Notes under the pieces: model-generated
The model's database searches: none
What the model was told of the DNA's origin: nothing
Seen by the model: only the letters and a program-made list of their open reading frames with translations
Translations under genes and position numbers: made by a program
From: Hydrogenothermaceae bacterium
GTDB lineage: Bacteria > Aquificota > Aquificia > Aquificales > Hydrogenothermaceae
DNA length: 6,166 nucleotides
Direction: 5' to 3'
Assembly: GCA_027052485.1 (NCBI GenBank)
Contig: JALUFA010000017.1
Coordinates: 1-6,166 of the forward strand
Shown: piece after piece, positions 1 through 6,166 of the stretch
Position numbering within the stretch: position 1 is the first letter of the stretch
Layout: the number at the start of each line of letters is the position of its first letter

Positions 1-2
1 GG

Positions 3-1172
3 GCTGGGTATATTGGATTTGTTTTGTTTTTTATAGCTCTCCTCCTACTAAAGAAAAAATTAGCTTATAAAGTTGATAAGATTGCAATTATATCTGTTTT
101 ATTAGGTATAGCCATAGGTTTTGGTATTTCTAAGGTTATCCCTCCAAAACTGTCTGAAAATCCTTATAAGTTTTTAACAGAAGACAAAGTAAGCTCTAAT
201 ATGCAGCGTATACTGATGTATCGGGTTTCCCTAAAGATGCTTGAGGAAAATCCAGTTTTTGGTATAGGCATAGGAAACTATCCTGCAGAGTATGCAAAGT
301 ATCAGGAAAAGGTCTTAAAGGAACATCCAGAGCTAAAAAAGTACGCTGCAAATGCAGTTTCTCACCCCCACAACGAGATATTAAAGATACTGGCTGAAAG
401 TGGACTGTTTGGAATTTTAAGTATTCTGGTTTTATTCTATGGTCTTGTTAAACTGATAAGATTTTTATGGAAAGAAAATCCAGAGTATTTAGTTTTTCTT
501 TTGCTTCTTATTCCTATAGGCTTTCATCTGTTAGTTGAGTATCCTACCGAGCTTTCAATTCTACACAAGGTAATTTTCTTAACCATTTTTGCTCTGGCCT
601 CTTACCCGTACTCCTACACAAAACAGGTAAGGTTTAGATTTTTATACCTTGGGTTATCTACCGGCTTAACAGTGATTCTTGCAATTTTACTTATTGAAAC
701 GTTTAGAGCCTATAAGGGTATGAACGAGTACATGATAAATTACGTAAAAACAAAAACACTAAATATCCCACTTATTGAGCCTGCGTTGAATAATGTTTAT
801 TTGCATGTTCCAGCAGAGAGAATTTTCCTTGCTACAGCTTTACAAGTAGTTTTAAGAAAACAGAAACTAACAAAAGATGATATAAAGTTTTTGATGGAAT
901 TTGTAAAATGGTCTGACCTTACCTACCAGCAGTTTTCATCTAAGCAGATACTCGTAAATGAGATACTGGCTTTAATGAAACTCGGAGAAGCTACGGGAAA
1001 CGTTGAGTTTTTTGACGAAGCAATGAGACTTGCCGAAAAGGGAGAAAAGATATACCCTAACGACAAAACATGGCAAAAGCTAAAGTCTCAAATTGTTGCA
1101 AAAACATTTTCAAAGATGTTTGAGAGGTTGAGAAATGAGCCAGCAAAGAAAACCGATAGGTCAGCTCCTTAA
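3..1172 (+). CDS. O-antigen ligase / O-oligosaccharyltransferase family membrane protein (5' partial)
   Basis: The reading frame is open from the first complete codon (base 3), so the gene begins upstream; the TTG at base 24 is only an internal codon. 389 residues are visible. The fragment has hydrophobic helices near residues 5-17 and 26-43, then a periplasmic-type loop (about 48-133) and further helices at about 134-152, 162-178, 184-200 and 212-231. The loop carries the family hallmarks: a QRILMYR stretch (68-74), NPVFGIGIGNY (83-93) and SHPHNE (120-125). The His residues in the last motif match the position of the conserved loop histidine of WaaL/PglL-type enzymes. These enzymes move a lipid-linked glycan onto lipid A core or onto a protein on the periplasmic side. 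The last ~150 residues are soluble and helical, with a TPR-like stretch at about 322-354, resembling the C-terminal region of PglL/Wzy_C_2-type proteins. The 3' end overlaps the next gene by 38 nt, and pilus-assembly genes follow, so a pilin-glycosylating ligase is plausible. An O-antigen ligase or Wzy polymerase cannot be excluded. Confidence 0.8.
   Translation, partial: AGYIGFVLFFIALLLLKKKLAYKVDKIAIISVLLGIAIGFGISKVIPPKLSENPYKFLTEDKVSSNMQRILMYRVSLKMLEENPVFGIGIGNYPAEYAKYQEKVLKEHPELKKYAANAVSHPHNEILKILAESGLFGILSILVLFYGLVKLIRFLWKENPEYLVFLLLLIPIGFHLLVEYPTELSILHKVIFLTIFALASYPYSYTKQVRFRFLYLGLSTGLTVILAILLIETFRAYKGMNEYMINYVKTKTLNIPLIEPALNNVYLHVPAERIFLATALQVVLRKQKLTKDDIKFLMEFVKWSDLTYQQFSSKQILVNEILALMKLGEATGNVEFFDEAMRLAEKGEKIYPNDKTWQKLKSQIVAKTFSKMFERLRNEPAKKTDRSAP
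1122..1127 (+). promoter_or_regulatory. Shine-Dalgarno site for the PilB-family ATPase gene
   Basis: GAGAGG lies 7 nt upstream of the ATG at 1135 and inside the 3' end of the ligase gene. It fits ribosome binding well and supports the 1135 start, even though that start overlaps the upstream gene by 38 nt. The tandem MshEN-like motif begins only six residues after this start, so a start further downstream would cut into the domain. Confidence 0.65.
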
Positions 1173-2817
1173 AGAGCTAGGTTATGTAACGGAAGAGCAG
1201 ATAAAAGTAGCCTTAGAAGTTCAAAAGATAAAACCAGGGCTTTTAGGAGAAATTCTCGTTGAGCTAGGATTTGTATCACCTAGGGAAATTGCAGAAGCTA
1301 TAGCTTATCAGGCTGGAAAACCATTTATAGACCTGACCCAGTACACACCAACAAAAGAAGCTTTAAAAATTCTTGATAAAACAATAGCAAAGCAGCTTGA
1401 AGTCCTGCCTTTTGATGTAGATGAAAACTCTGTAAAAATTGCAATGGCAAATCCCTATGATATTAATGCTATAGACATAGTAAGGAGAAGAGCAGGGCGA
1501 GAGGTTGAGGTATACGTATCAGATAAGGACACAATTTTAAAGTTTATTGAGATTTACTACTTCTTACTAGAAAATCCAATAGAAGAAGAAGTTAAACGCA
1601 TTATAGACGCATTTATGAAGGGAGGAGGAACGGCAGATATTCCAAAGCTTGTAGACCTCATCCTAGACCATGCCGTTATAGACAGGGCTACAGACATCCA
1701 TATATCTCCTGAAAGTATTGCCTCCCACGTATTCTTCAGAGTTGACGGTATTATGAGGCATTACTACGCCTTACCTAGAGAGATGCACTCTGCAATTGTT
1801 TCCAGAATAAAAGTACTTGCAGGACTTGATATAGCAGAAACAAGACTGCCTCAGGACGGTTCTTTTACCCACAGGTTCTTTGAGGAAGATTACGACCTTA
1901 GGGTTTCAACTGTCCCAACTGCTTACGGGGAAAATCTCGTTTTAAGATTGCTCTCAAAAAATCTTTCACTGTTTAACCTTAAAAACCTTGGCATTGAAGA
2001 AGACACTTTAGAGAAACTGGAAGAGCAGTTTAGAAAGCCTCAAGGTATAGTACTTGTTACAGGTCCTACCGGTTCAGGAAAAACAACCACTTTATATGCA
2101 GCACTAAGAAGGATTAACGCTTTAGAGAGAAACATACTAACCGTTGAGGACCCTATAGAGTACAAATTTCCGTTTATTAAGCAGACACAGGTAAACGAAA
2201 AGGCTGGATACACATTTGCAAGGGCGATAAGACACTTCTTAAGACAAGACCCAGATGTTATTCTTATTGGGGAGATAAGGGATGAAGAAACCGCAGAGAT
2301 GGCTCTTAGGGCGTCCATAACCGGACACTTGGTTCTATCTACCCTCCACACAAATGACTCTGTAAGCGCCATACCAAGACTGATAGATATGGGTATTCGT
2401 GATTATATGGTTGCCTCAGGTATCAATGCCATAACAGCACAGAGGCTTGTAAGGAAAGTTTGTAGGTTCTGTAAAACAGAAAAAACTGTTAAAGCTGAGG
2501 AACTGTTAAAGTTTGGTTTTGACGAAGAAACTATAAAACTATACACAGATATTGAAGACTTAGGAGAAGAGCTAACCCTCTACTACGGTAAAGGTTGCGA
2601 ACACTGTAAAGAAACCGGGTACTTGGGAAGAACGTTAATTTTAGAGCTACTCATACTGGATGAGGAAATAGCAGATATGATAGTAAAAGGTCATACCCCA
2701 CTGGCAATAAAAGAAAAGGCTAGGGAAAAAGGAATGAGAACCTTAAAAGAAGATGGACTTGTTAAGGTGCTAAAAGGCATTACCACTCCTGAAGAGGTTG
2801 TAAGAGTAACCGGATAA
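1135..2817 (+). CDS. pilB: Type IV pilus / type II secretion assembly ATPase, PilB/GspE family
   Basis: 560 residues, the usual length for PilB/GspE. This cytoplasmic hexameric ATPase powers pilin (or pseudopilin) extrusion through the platform protein. Residues 7-30 and 36-59 are tandem MshEN-type motifs, and the rest of the T2SSE_N region runs to about 140. The ATPase core contains RLPQDG (237-242), Walker A GPTGSGKT (310-317, Lys316), the Asp box TVEDPIEY (336-343), Walker B DVILIGEIRD (374-383, Glu380) and the His box TGHLVLSTLHTND (396-408). Two CxxC pairs (Cys443/446 and Cys488/491) form the zinc-type tetracysteine site typical of extension ATPases and normally absent from the retraction ATPase PilT. 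All catalytic motifs look intact. The gene overlaps the ligase gene by 38 nt at its start and the platform gene by 1 nt at its end (TAATG), implying cotranscription and translational coupling. PilB is preferred over GspE because of the neighbouring ligase, but no pilin, secretin or pseudopilin gene is present to decide. Confidence 0.95.
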   Translation: MSQQRKPIGQLLKELGYVTEEQIKVALEVQKIKPGLLGEILVELGFVSPREIAEAIAYQAGKPFIDLTQYTPTKEALKILDKTIAKQLEVLPFDVDENSVKIAMANPYDINAIDIVRRRAGREVEVYVSDKDTILKFIEIYYFLLENPIEEEVKRIIDAFMKGGGTADIPKLVDLILDHAVIDRATDIHISPESIASHVFFRVDGIMRHYYALPREMHSAIVSRIKVLAGLDIAETRLPQDGSFTHRFFEEDYDLRVSTVPTAYGENLVLRLLSKNLSLFNLKNLGIEEDTLEKLEEQFRKPQGIVLVTGPTGSGKTTTLYAALRRINALERNILTVEDPIEYKFPFIKQTQVNEKAGYTFARAIRHFLRQDPDVILIGEIRDEETAEMALRASITGHLVLSTLHTNDSVSAIPRLIDMGIRDYMVASGINAITAQRLVRKVCRFCKTEKTVKAEELLKFGFDEETIKLYTDIEDLGEELTLYYGKGCEHCKETGYLGRTLILELLILDEEIADMIVKGHTPLAIKEKAREKGMRTLKEDGLVKVLKGITTPEEVVRVTG

Positions 2818-4031
2818 TGGTTATTTACTATGTTGAAGCAATAGACAAAGATGGCAAAAAGATAAAAAAAACGTTCCGACTTGAAAAAGAGGAGGATGTT
2901 TTCTCCCTCCTTGAGTTTTTAGGACTTACCCCTGTAAAAATAAAAAAGATACCAACAGTTCTTTCTCCCTTTTATAGAAGCAGGGTAAAGATTAAGAAAA
3001 AAGATATCATTGAGATACTAGAAAACCTACACCTTATCGTAAAATCTGGACTTCCCCTTAACGTTGGACTTCAGGATTTAGCTCAGGATGCGGAAAACGA
3101 TGCCATCCGTGATATGTTAATGGATATTGCCTTTAAAATTCAGGTAGGCTATCAACTTTCGGAAGCAGTAAAGCCGTACAGAAAGTACTTTTCAGACGTT
3201 GTTGTATCCCTTTTTAAGATTGGGGAAGAAACAGGTAGCTTAGAAAGAACATTAAAAGATGCCGCAGAACACTTAAAAAAGATAGAAGACCTAAAAGCGA
3301 AGGCAAAACAGGCACTTATATATCCAGCTTTTGCATTTGTAAGTATTCTTATAGCCATGATTTTCTGGCTGGTCTACGTTCTGCCAAAAATTTTGCAAGT
3401 TTTTAAAGACTTTAATATGCAGCTTCCTATCACAACCATCATCATTATGAAAATGTCCGAGTATACCCAAAAATATATACTATTAGTTTTTGCAGGTTTG
3501 ATAGTACTTTTTATTCTAATAAAGATACTAAGAAAAAAATCAGAAAAGTTTAAGTATTACACAGATAAACTTATTCTCCGATTTCCGATATTTGGAAACA
3601 TTCTTTTAAACTTTAACTACGCATTTTTTGCAGAGTATATAAAACTTATGATTGCTGCTGGACTACCTTTGTATCAGGCTTTGGAAATTATGGAAGGAGC
3701 TATGGGAAATGAAGTTTTTAAGAGGGCTATAAGAGATGCTAGAGAAAAGATAGCTCTAGGAGAGACCTTCTCTCAGGCGTTGAGGGAAAATCAAGTTTTT
3801 TCTCCTCTTATACTCAGGATGATAAGTGTAGGAGAACAGACCGGACAACTTGAAAACCAGCTTGAGTACATTGCCGATTACTACTACCAAAAGGTAGATT
3901 ACATTTCCCAAAACATAGCAAAGATGATAGAGCCAATCATTATAGGATTTTTAGGAATATTTATGCTTTTACTTGTACTTGGACTAATAGGACCTATCTA
4001 TCAGTTAATCTCTAACACTTCCAGAATTTAA
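2817..4031 (+). CDS. pilC: Type IV pilus / type II secretion inner-membrane platform protein, PilC/GspF family
   Basis: 404 residues, a normal full length for PilC/GspF. This polytopic inner-membrane protein couples the assembly ATPase to pilin insertion at the base of the machine. A short N-terminal domain (1-45) is followed by two repeated T2SSF cytoplasmic domains, at about 62-185 and 265-388. Each carries the family signature: GEETGSLE at 136-143 and GEQTGQLE at 339-346. Three membrane segments are visible at about 168-195, 219-237 and 371-397, the expected topology. The ATG shares one base with the TAA of the ATPase gene. The only upstream purine-rich stretch at usual distance (TAAGAG, 2801-2806) is weak, so translation probably depends on coupling to the ATPase gene. 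The adjacent ATPase-platform pair without an intervening pilT resembles gspE-gspF as well as pilB-pilC, so the T4P/T2SS assignment remains open. The 3' end overlaps the oppositely oriented efflux gene by 27 nt. Confidence 0.94.
   Translation: MVIYYVEAIDKDGKKIKKTFRLEKEEDVFSLLEFLGLTPVKIKKIPTVLSPFYRSRVKIKKKDIIEILENLHLIVKSGLPLNVGLQDLAQDAENDAIRDMLMDIAFKIQVGYQLSEAVKPYRKYFSDVVVSLFKIGEETGSLERTLKDAAEHLKKIEDLKAKAKQALIYPAFAFVSILIAMIFWLVYVLPKILQVFKDFNMQLPITTIIIMKMSEYTQKYILLVFAGLIVLFILIKILRKKSEKFKYYTDKLILRFPIFGNILLNFNYAFFAEYIKLMIAAGLPLYQALEIMEGAMGNEVFKRAIRDAREKIALGETFSQALRENQVFSPLILRMISVGEQTGQLENQLEYIADYYYQKVDYISQNIAKMIEPIIIGFLGIFMLLLVLGLIGPIYQLISNTSRI
4005..4031. other. Convergent 3' overlap of the pilC-like and emrB-like genes
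   Basis: The plus-strand platform gene stops with TAA at 4029-4031 and the minus-strand transporter gene stops with TAA at 4007-4005, so 27 bp encode the C-termini of both proteins. On either side I see only short A/T-rich complementarities and no GC-rich stem followed by a T run. Intrinsic termination is therefore not evident, and each transcript would run antisense into the other gene unless stopped by another mechanism. Confidence 0.85.
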
Positions 4032-5582
4032 AAAGGCTTTAAAAAACAGTTTTACATCATCAATCAGAAGAATTAAAAGAGGCGAAGCTCCAATCAAACC
4101 GAACAAACCTGCCACAAAAAATGTGTCCTGCACCGCCCAGTTGAAGGCATAGAGGTTCTGGACTTTATAAACTACGGCTTTTGCTAAAAAAGCTGCCTTT
4201 GAAGGTTCTAGATAGGTAAAGATAGTTTTTAGTTTTTGCAGGAATAACTCAACGTACGAGTAGTTTTGGGTTATGGTTATTCCGTCAAAATGCTGGTAGG
4301 TGTACTTGTAAAGGTCGTTTGTGGCAATTGCTGTCCCAAATGAACCTCCGATAAAGCGGCTGTAGTGGAGCAGACCTGTTCCAAGGGAAGTTTTATCTCC
4401 AAGCTTTCTAAGGGCAAGGGTAGAAACAGGAGCAAAAAACATTCCTAGGGATATACCAAGGGGTACGGTCATAAGTGCCGCCTTAAATCCGGGAGTAAAG
4501 TAATCGAGTTTTGGAAGTAAAAACAAAGAACTTATCAGGTATATAACTGCAGAGATATAAAGGACGTACTTCTCGCCGATTTTATCGGATAATATACCTG
4601 CCAGAGGAGAGAAAAGAGCTATAAACACAGCAAAAGCTAGTATGTGTATACCAGCGTCCAAGGTCGTATAGCCTTTTACTTTCTCAAAGTATATCGGAAG
4701 AAGATAAAAAAGCTGGTACATGGAAAAACCAAGCAGTAGAAAGTATATAGAAACACCTACGAAGTACTCTTTTATTTTGAAAATGCGAAAATCTATAAGT
4801 GGCTCTTTTGAAAGCATTTCAGACAGGATGTAAAATAGGAGCGAGTAAACCGCAATAATACCCATATAAACGATAAAATCGGAGTTAAACCATCCAAGCT
4901 GCTGACCTTTAGAGAGGATGATAAGGGTTGTTATTGTAAACACCGATAAAAAGAAAAAAGACACAAAGTTTAATCTGGTTTTTTGCCTTGCTGTAGATGT
5001 TTCAGGTAGGTAAAAGATAGAAAGTAGTATCGTTAAAATCCCAACTGGGACGTTTATAAAGAATACCCATCTCCAGCTTATATACTCAGAAATGTATCCT
5101 CCAAGGGTTGGACCGATAGAAGGGGCAAAGCTTACACCAAGACCAAAGATACCCATTGCTATACCTTTTTTGTCTGGAGGATAAACGGCAAAGAGGATAG
5201 TCTGGGAGGTTGCCATTATTAAAGCCTCCCCTATCCCCTGAAAAACCCTTGCGGCAATCATACTTTCAAGGGAGTTTGCCACACCACAGGCAAAAGATGA
5301 TACGGTAAAAAGTGCCACGCCGATGATATAAATCTTTTTTAAACCAAAGTTTTTATCCAGCCAGTCTGCCAGTAGTAGCATGGTTGCAGATGCTATCATG
5401 TAGGCGGTGATAACCCACTGGACGCCGTAAAGGTCAGTACTTAGAGGACCTGTAATCTTAGGGACGATAATATCAACGATGGTTGTATCCAGCACTGCCA
5501 TAAAGGCACCAGCCATAACGATAAATGTTATGAGAGCCCTTTCCCTTGAAGATATGCGTTCGTAGATAGGCTGATTACTCAT
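4005..5582 (-). CDS. emrB: DHA2-family major facilitator efflux transporter, EmrB/QacA type
   Basis: 525 residues, typical for 14-helix DHA2 drug:proton antiporters in the inner membrane. Signatures are LDTTIVD in helix 1 (31-37; the usual Asn at the last position is Asp37), a motif-A region LADWLDKNFG (71-80), motif C with GPTLGGYI (157-164), and WRWVFFINVPVG (170-181). A second motif-A-like LAGILSDKIGEK lies at 327-338, and a YSRFIGGSFGTAIA stretch at 407-420. Hydrophobic segments fit about 14 helices, with a long hydrophilic loop (about 421-485) before the last helix, as in EmrB. The usual leading Gly of the first motif A appears to be Asp73. The ATG at 5582-5580 is supported because an in-frame stop lies just upstream (5597-5595). 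The start overlaps the membrane-fusion gene by 8 nt, so the two form a coupled efflux operon that probably works with a TolC-like channel encoded elsewhere. The substrate cannot be read from the sequence; hydrophobic drugs, uncouplers or toxic organics are typical of the family. Confidence 0.93.
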   Translation of the reverse strand: MSNQPIYERISSRERALITFIVMAGAFMAVLDTTIVDIIVPKITGPLSTDLYGVQWVITAYMIASATMLLLADWLDKNFGLKKIYIIGVALFTVSSFACGVANSLESMIAARVFQGIGEALIMATSQTILFAVYPPDKKGIAMGIFGLGVSFAPSIGPTLGGYISEYISWRWVFFINVPVGILTILLSIFYLPETSTARQKTRLNFVSFFFLSVFTITTLIILSKGQQLGWFNSDFIVYMGIIAVYSLLFYILSEMLSKEPLIDFRIFKIKEYFVGVSIYFLLLGFSMYQLFYLLPIYFEKVKGYTTLDAGIHILAFAVFIALFSPLAGILSDKIGEKYVLYISAVIYLISSLFLLPKLDYFTPGFKAALMTVPLGISLGMFFAPVSTLALRKLGDKTSLGTGLLHYSRFIGGSFGTAIATNDLYKYTYQHFDGITITQNYSYVELFLQKLKTIFTYLEPSKAAFLAKAVVYKVQNLYAFNWAVQDTFFVAGLFGLIGASPLLILLIDDVKLFFKAFLNSGSVRD

Positions 5583-6166
5583 CTCGTTTAATCTTTACCT
5601 CTCCACCCATACCTACCCTAAGGATGGAAACGTCTCCTTTTGTGATTTCTATCTTTACAGGTATTCTCTGGACGACTTTTGTAAACTCCCCTGCAGTTAT
5701 GTCTCTGGGAACCAGTGCAAACTTTGCGGCGGTTGTTGGGTTTATCTCTTTCACAATGCCTTCAAACTTAACATCGGGGTAAGCGTCAATCTTTATGTAC
5801 GCTTTACTACCTACTTTTACGCCTTTCAGTTTTGTCTCTTCAAGTAAAACGAGGATGTAGTAGTTTGTTTGCTGAGGAGGAGGAACAACTGCATAAACAG
5901 GCATACCAGATGCTACAACTTCACCAACAGACCGAAACTTTTTAGCGATGTATCCATCAAACGGAGCTTTTAAAGATGTGTATCTTATAAGGTTTTCTAT
6001 ATCTTTACGCTGCTGTTTTAAAGCTGTAATTTTTGATGTTATAGAGTCTATCTGCTTTTGTAGCTCTTTAATCTGTAATTTTTTTGCCTTCGTGATTTTT
6101 ATTTTTTCATTGAGCTGTTTTTTTTCTATTTGTAGCTCTTTGAGTTTTTCCTGTAGAGCTTCTTTT
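5575..6166 (-). CDS. emrA: Membrane-fusion (periplasmic adaptor) protein, EmrA/HlyD family (N-terminus outside window)
   Basis: The frame is open on the minus strand from the window edge to a TAA at 5577-5575, giving 196 visible residues. The ATG at 5904-5902 is an internal Met within a conserved domain and not the start. Visible residues 1-60 are Lys/Glu/Gln/Leu/Ile-rich and look like the returning arm of the alpha-helical coiled-coil hairpin. Residues 63-95 form the second lipoyl half, with APFDGYIAKKF and VGEVVASG. The remainder is the beta-barrel/C-terminal region, including KFALVPRD (148-155) and KVVQRIPVKIE (163-173), the latter a close match to the corresponding EmrA segment. EmrA proteins are usually about 390 residues, so roughly the N-terminal half, with its cytoplasmic tail, single membrane anchor and first lipoyl half, is missing. 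The protein would bridge the EmrB-type transporter to an outer-membrane channel. It overlaps emrB by 8 nt. Any promoter lies beyond the right edge. Confidence 0.92.
   Translation of the reverse strand, partial: KEALQEKLKELQIEKKQLNEKIKITKAKKLQIKELQKQIDSITSKITALKQQRKDIENLIRYTSLKAPFDGYIAKKFRSVGEVVASGMPVYAVVPPPQQTNYYILVLLEETKLKGVKVGSKAYIKIDAYPDVKFEGIVKEINPTTAAKFALVPRDITAGEFTKVVQRIPVKIEITKGDVSILRVGMGGEVKIKRDE
5598..5604 (-). promoter_or_regulatory. Shine-Dalgarno site for the emrB-like gene (long spacing)
   Basis: Read on the minus strand, GGAGAGG lies inside the 3' end of the membrane-fusion gene and 15 nt upstream of the transporter ATG at 5582. The match is strong but the spacing is longer than usual. 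Because an in-frame stop lies at 5597-5595, no nearer upstream start is possible. Translation may therefore rely partly on coupling to the overlapping upstream gene. Confidence 0.5.

Noticed and set aside
2040..2372. 110-codon open frame on the minus strand inside the ATPase gene
   Set aside because: It lies fully antisense to the Walker A to His-box region of a strongly conserved gene, and its protein resembles no family I recognise.
3152..3358. 68-codon open frame on the minus strand inside the platform gene
   Set aside because: It is antisense to the first T2SSF domain, short, and has no recognisable domain; a chance open frame.
3989..4000. Near-perfect palindrome ATAGGACCTAT close to the end of the platform gene
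   Set aside because: The arms are five bases with a one-base centre, too short for a hairpin, and it lies in coding sequence for a membrane segment; likely chance.
4029..4060. Possible terminator after the platform gene
   Set aside because: Only very short A/T pairings can be drawn, with no stable GC stem followed by a T run.
6118..6125. Run of eight T (A8 on the coding strand) in the membrane-fusion gene, a possible slippage or phase-variation site
   Set aside because: It encodes Lys codons in a Lys-rich coiled coil of an AT-rich genome, the frame is intact on both sides, and no supporting stem or alternative product is visible.

Overview
The window is gene-dense, AT-rich bacterial DNA. 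Its proteins are rich in Lys, Glu and Ile, and arginine is written mostly with AGA/AGG. Together with the style of the proteins, this suggests a thermophilic lineage such as Aquificota (for example Hydrogenothermaceae or relatives). That placement is inferred from composition and protein style, not demonstrated. There are five protein genes in two converging groups and no intergenic gap of any size. No RNA genes, mobile elements, CRISPR arrays or long repeats were seen.

Plus strand, 1-4031: three overlapping, co-oriented genes that look like one operon. The first, whose 5' end lies outside the window, is a polytopic membrane protein of the O-antigen ligase / Wzy_C superfamily with a soluble TPR-like C-terminus. 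The second is a complete assembly ATPase of the PilB/GspE family. It has tandem MshEN-type N-terminal motifs, Walker A and B, Asp and His boxes and a four-cysteine zinc-type site. The third is a complete inner-membrane platform protein of the PilC/GspF family. The ATPase and platform protein drive assembly of a type IV pilus or a type II secretion pseudopilus. A glycan ligase in the same operon makes pilin glycosylation an attractive hypothesis for the first gene.

Minus strand, 6166-4005: a membrane-fusion protein (EmrA/HlyD type, N-terminal part outside the window) overlaps by 8 nt a complete 14-helix DHA2-type major facilitator (EmrB type). Together they would form the inner-membrane and periplasmic parts of a drug or organic-compound efflux pump that uses a TolC-like outer-membrane channel, which is not in view. 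This implies a Gram-negative envelope, as do the pilus genes.

The two operons converge tail to tail, and the last 27 nt of the platform-protein gene and the EmrB gene overlap. No convincing rho-independent terminator is visible there. The window looks like ordinary chromosomal gene content; I did not find evidence of a new kind of system. The most useful second looks are the ligase-pilus linkage, the possible cyclic-di-GMP-binding N-terminus of the ATPase, and the overlapping gene ends.
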